Positions 5,253-6,504 of a stretch of 6,504 nt of DNA are shown here, piece by piece. The stretch is from an uncultured bacterium. Lineage in GTDB: Bacteria > Actinomycetota > Aquicultoria > SKW223 > CALKMS01. The translations under genes were made by a program, and so were the position numbers. Position 1 is the first letter of the stretch, and each line of letters starts with the position of its first letter. The DNA is taken from the NCBI GenBank assembly GCA_938091145.1, contig CALKMS010000043.1, positions 1-6,504 of the forward strand. Direction: 5' to 3'. Under the pieces are notes generated by a model. It did not search any database. It saw only the letters and a list, made by a program, of their open reading frames with translations, and was not told the origin of the DNA.

Positions 5253-6284
5253 CTTGAACTTAAACTCTCTCGTATTATTCCCGGCATATTTTTCGCCTGG
5301 AACAGGCACAACATTTATAGTCAATAGATTGACCACCTCTGGTTCGTTATCGACTAAAAGGTTCTCAAAAGTTACTGCTTTCCTTTCGCCCTTTTTTAGA
5401 ATTGGTAGAACTATTTGGTAGTTTCGGGGATTAGCTTGGCGTTCGGACTTCAAGCTGGCTTTTACTTTAACCTCTGTTTCATCAACATTTCCTTGGTTAA
5501 CGATCTCAACTGTGACTGCAATTAGTTCGGTAGCTGGTAGAATGTAAAGGTTGCGATGGTAAATTTTTCTTAAGGGGCGAGGCTTGGTGGCCAAGCTGAT
5601 AATTGCAACTCCATGAACTTCTTGAAGAGGGCGGGCACTTCTAATTTTGTTTAATCGATTTAAAATAAGGGAGCGATCGACCAGCGCGACCGAAATTAAA
5701 GGGGCATCGGAAAGATAAAAGCTGACTTTTCGAGAAGAAAACTTTTTCTTAGTTTCTTTTAGGTAGATTGATAAGAGGGTGTCACTTAAGGCAAAATCCC
5801 TAAAGCAGTTCAAAAGCTGAAGGCTGGCAACTTCGGGGTCAACATCTTTTAAACCATTAAAGAGAGCGGGTTTAAAGTTCTTAAAGCCCTGTGCTCCGAT
5901 TTTTAGAGAAAACTGAAGAAAAGAATGGATGAATTTGAGTTCTTCGGGAGGCTTGACTTTACGGCAATGCTTTTCTAATGCTGAAGACTCTTTAATTAGC
6001 AAGTTTAGTTGAGTTTCTACTTCCGGTCGGCTAGTTTTTTCAAGGTTTTTCCAAAGGGAGTTGAATCGACGGGAAAGATAAGAGCGACCTTTTATTACCA
6101 CTTCGATTTGTTTTTGGTAATTTTCAAGTTTTGTCTTGGCAATGTTTTCAAGCCGATTGGAGATAAAATAGATAAATAGAATCAGAAAAAGGATTAATAT
6201 AGCATAAGCCAGATAAGGAGGACGGCGGCGACGAGTGAAATATCGCGGCTGCCTCGGCCGGTACGTGTAATAATCGCGCGCCAT
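5244..6284 (-). CDS. Membrane-anchored protein with extracytoplasmic helical region and CARDB-like C-terminal domain, function unknown
   Basis: I do not recognise a named family for the whole protein (346 residues). A very basic, Tyr/Arg/Pro-rich N-terminus (1-23, with RRRR near 18-21) precedes one hydrophobic helix at about 24-42. The positive-inside rule therefore predicts a cytoplasmic tail and an exported body. Residues 45-180 look mostly helical and charged, including a possible coiled segment (45-65) and a PPEELKFIHSFLQFSLKIG stretch. The last 95 residues look like a beta-sandwich of the CARDB/DUF11 kind: VTVEIVNQGNVDETEV, then LKKGERKAVTF, then a terminal GEKYAGNNT before the last strand, matching the usual NxG, L-x-x-G and NN positions of CARDB. 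Such domains commonly mediate adhesion or assembly at the cell surface. Start at ATG 6284 with a good Shine-Dalgarno. It appears to be a single-gene unit, convergent with larC and downstream of a tRNA. Confidence 0.8.
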   Translation of the reverse strand: MARDYYTYRPRQPRYFTRRRRPPYLAYAILILFLILFIYFISNRLENIAKTKLENYQKQIEVVIKGRSYLSRRFNSLWKNLEKTSRPEVETQLNLLIKESSALEKHCRKVKPPEELKFIHSFLQFSLKIGAQGFKNFKPALFNGLKDVDPEVASLQLLNCFRDFALSDTLLSIYLKETKKKFSSRKVSFYLSDAPLISVALVDRSLILNRLNKIRSARPLQEVHGVAIISLATKPRPLRKIYHRNLYILPATELIAVTVEIVNQGNVDETEVKVKASLKSERQANPRNYQIVLPILKKGERKAVTFENLLVDNEPEVVNLLTINVVPVPGEKYAGNNTREFKFKLE

Positions 6285-6288
6285 TAAT

Positions 6289-6294
6289 CCTCCC
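6289..6294 (-). promoter_or_regulatory. Strong Shine-Dalgarno of the CARDB-like gene
   Basis: GGGAGG on the minus strand, four bases before ATG 6284. It is the clearest ribosome binding site in the window and contrasts with the kinase, FhaA-like and larC starts. Upstream, the AT-rich minus strand offers TATAAA (6324-6319) as a possible -10, which would give a leader of about 30 bases, but no good -35 goes with it. Confidence 0.7.
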
Positions 6295-6351
6295 GGAAAA
6301 TTTGTTTTAATTAAATATTTTATAATAACTTAAATTTAAAAAGATATCGTT

Positions 6352-6375
6352 AAATAAAAAAACACTTTTTTATTT
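6352..6375 (-). terminator. AT-only 10-bp hairpin between the right-edge tRNA and the CARDB-like gene, possible bidirectional terminator
   Basis: AAATAAAAAA (6352-6361) and TTTTTTATTT (6366-6375) form a perfect 10-bp inverted repeat with a 4-base loop. All pairs are A:T, so stability is low and terminator function is uncertain; T-runs on both strands would allow either direction. It lies 104 bases beyond the 3' end of the partial tRNA, in that tRNA's direction of transcription. The remainder of the 195-base gap (6285-6479) is AT-rich with no credible gene. Confidence 0.3.
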
Positions 6376-6479
6376 TTGCCTTTTAATGATAATATCCTCT
6401 AAGGAAATCTCAACCAACTTTCTGTGCCTAAGCGAAAACACTGATTTCCAGTTTTTTAGTGGGAAATTCTTTTTCCAGC

Positions 6480-6504
6480 TGGCGGAGGGAGAGGGATTTG
6501 AACC
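6480..6504 (-). tRNA. 3' end of a tRNA, probably tRNA-Ser (cut by window edge)
   Basis: Read on the minus strand, the last bases give GG, the T loop TTCAAAT (6502-6496), the T-stem half CCCTC (6495-6491), the acceptor half TCCCTCC (6490-6484), discriminator G (6483) and an encoded CCA (6482-6480). The implied 5' acceptor strand GGAGGGA and G73 are typical of bacterial serine tRNAs. Other tRNAs with G73 such as Asp, Asn or Trp are not strictly excluded, because the anticodon and variable arm lie outside the window. That it is a tRNA end is clear; the amino-acid identity is an inference. Confidence 0.8.

Noticed and set aside
6386..6504. Plus-strand ATG frame open to the right edge
   Set aside because: It runs antisense through the tRNA 3' end, has no Shine-Dalgarno, and its product looks random.
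1..6504. CRISPR array, insertion sequence, toxin-antitoxin or defence system
   Set aside because: I found no regularly spaced repeats, no transposase motifs, no terminal inverted repeats and no defence-related domains. The kinase fits a growth-control cluster, not a phage-defence one.

Overview
The window is a compact, AT-rich bacterial stretch (GC by eye about 40%) with almost no intergenic space inside its main operon. The most lineage-specific gene is a DUF3662+FHA protein (FhaA type). It sits with a small membrane FHA protein (FhaB type), a PP2C phosphatase, a Ser/Thr kinase and what looks like the start of a SEDS cell-wall polymerase. This gene set is the hallmark of the actinobacterial fhaA-fhaB-pstP-rodA-pbpA-pknA/B growth and division cluster. 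With low GC, reduced proteins and a lone LarC, I infer a deep-branching, low-GC member of Actinomycetota. Chloroflexota or a related lineage cannot be excluded from sequence alone.

Layout. Positions 1-3742, all on the minus strand, read in the order kinase (3742-2063), FhaA-like (2017-1280), FhaB-like (1308-883), PP2C phosphatase (886-170), and the first 60 codons of a hydrophobic protein that leaves the window (180-1) and is probably a RodA/FtsW-type SEDS protein. Genes after FhaA overlap by 4 to 29 bases, which indicates tight translational coupling. Divergently, on the plus strand, lie tRNA-Leu(CAG) (3823-3911, CCA encoded) and a full-length single-frame larC (4080-5252). A convergent minus-strand gene for a one-helix membrane-anchored protein with a CARDB-like C-terminus (6284-5244) overlaps larC tail to tail by 9 bases. 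The right edge cuts a second minus-strand tRNA, probably tRNA-Ser (6504-6480).

How the genes work together. The kinase would phosphorylate threonines on itself and on partners, the two FHA proteins would read phosphothreonine at the membrane, and the PP2C enzyme would reverse the mark. The downstream SEDS gene supplies the likely output, peptidoglycan synthesis. The arrangement is not canonical. The kinase comes first rather than last. It has no PASTA sensor but carries a large C-terminal polytopic membrane domain, and its catalytic loop is HGD rather than HRD. The phosphatase is a bare soluble catalytic domain. LarC is a separate function: nickel insertion into the pincer cofactor of lactate racemase-type enzymes.

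Expression signals. The kinase, FhaA-like and larC genes lack a properly spaced Shine-Dalgarno sequence but have a -10-like hexamer 6 to 9 bases before the start codon, as expected for leaderless transcripts. The FhaB-like gene and the CARDB-like gene have clear Shine-Dalgarno sites. I see no mobile element, CRISPR array or long repeat.
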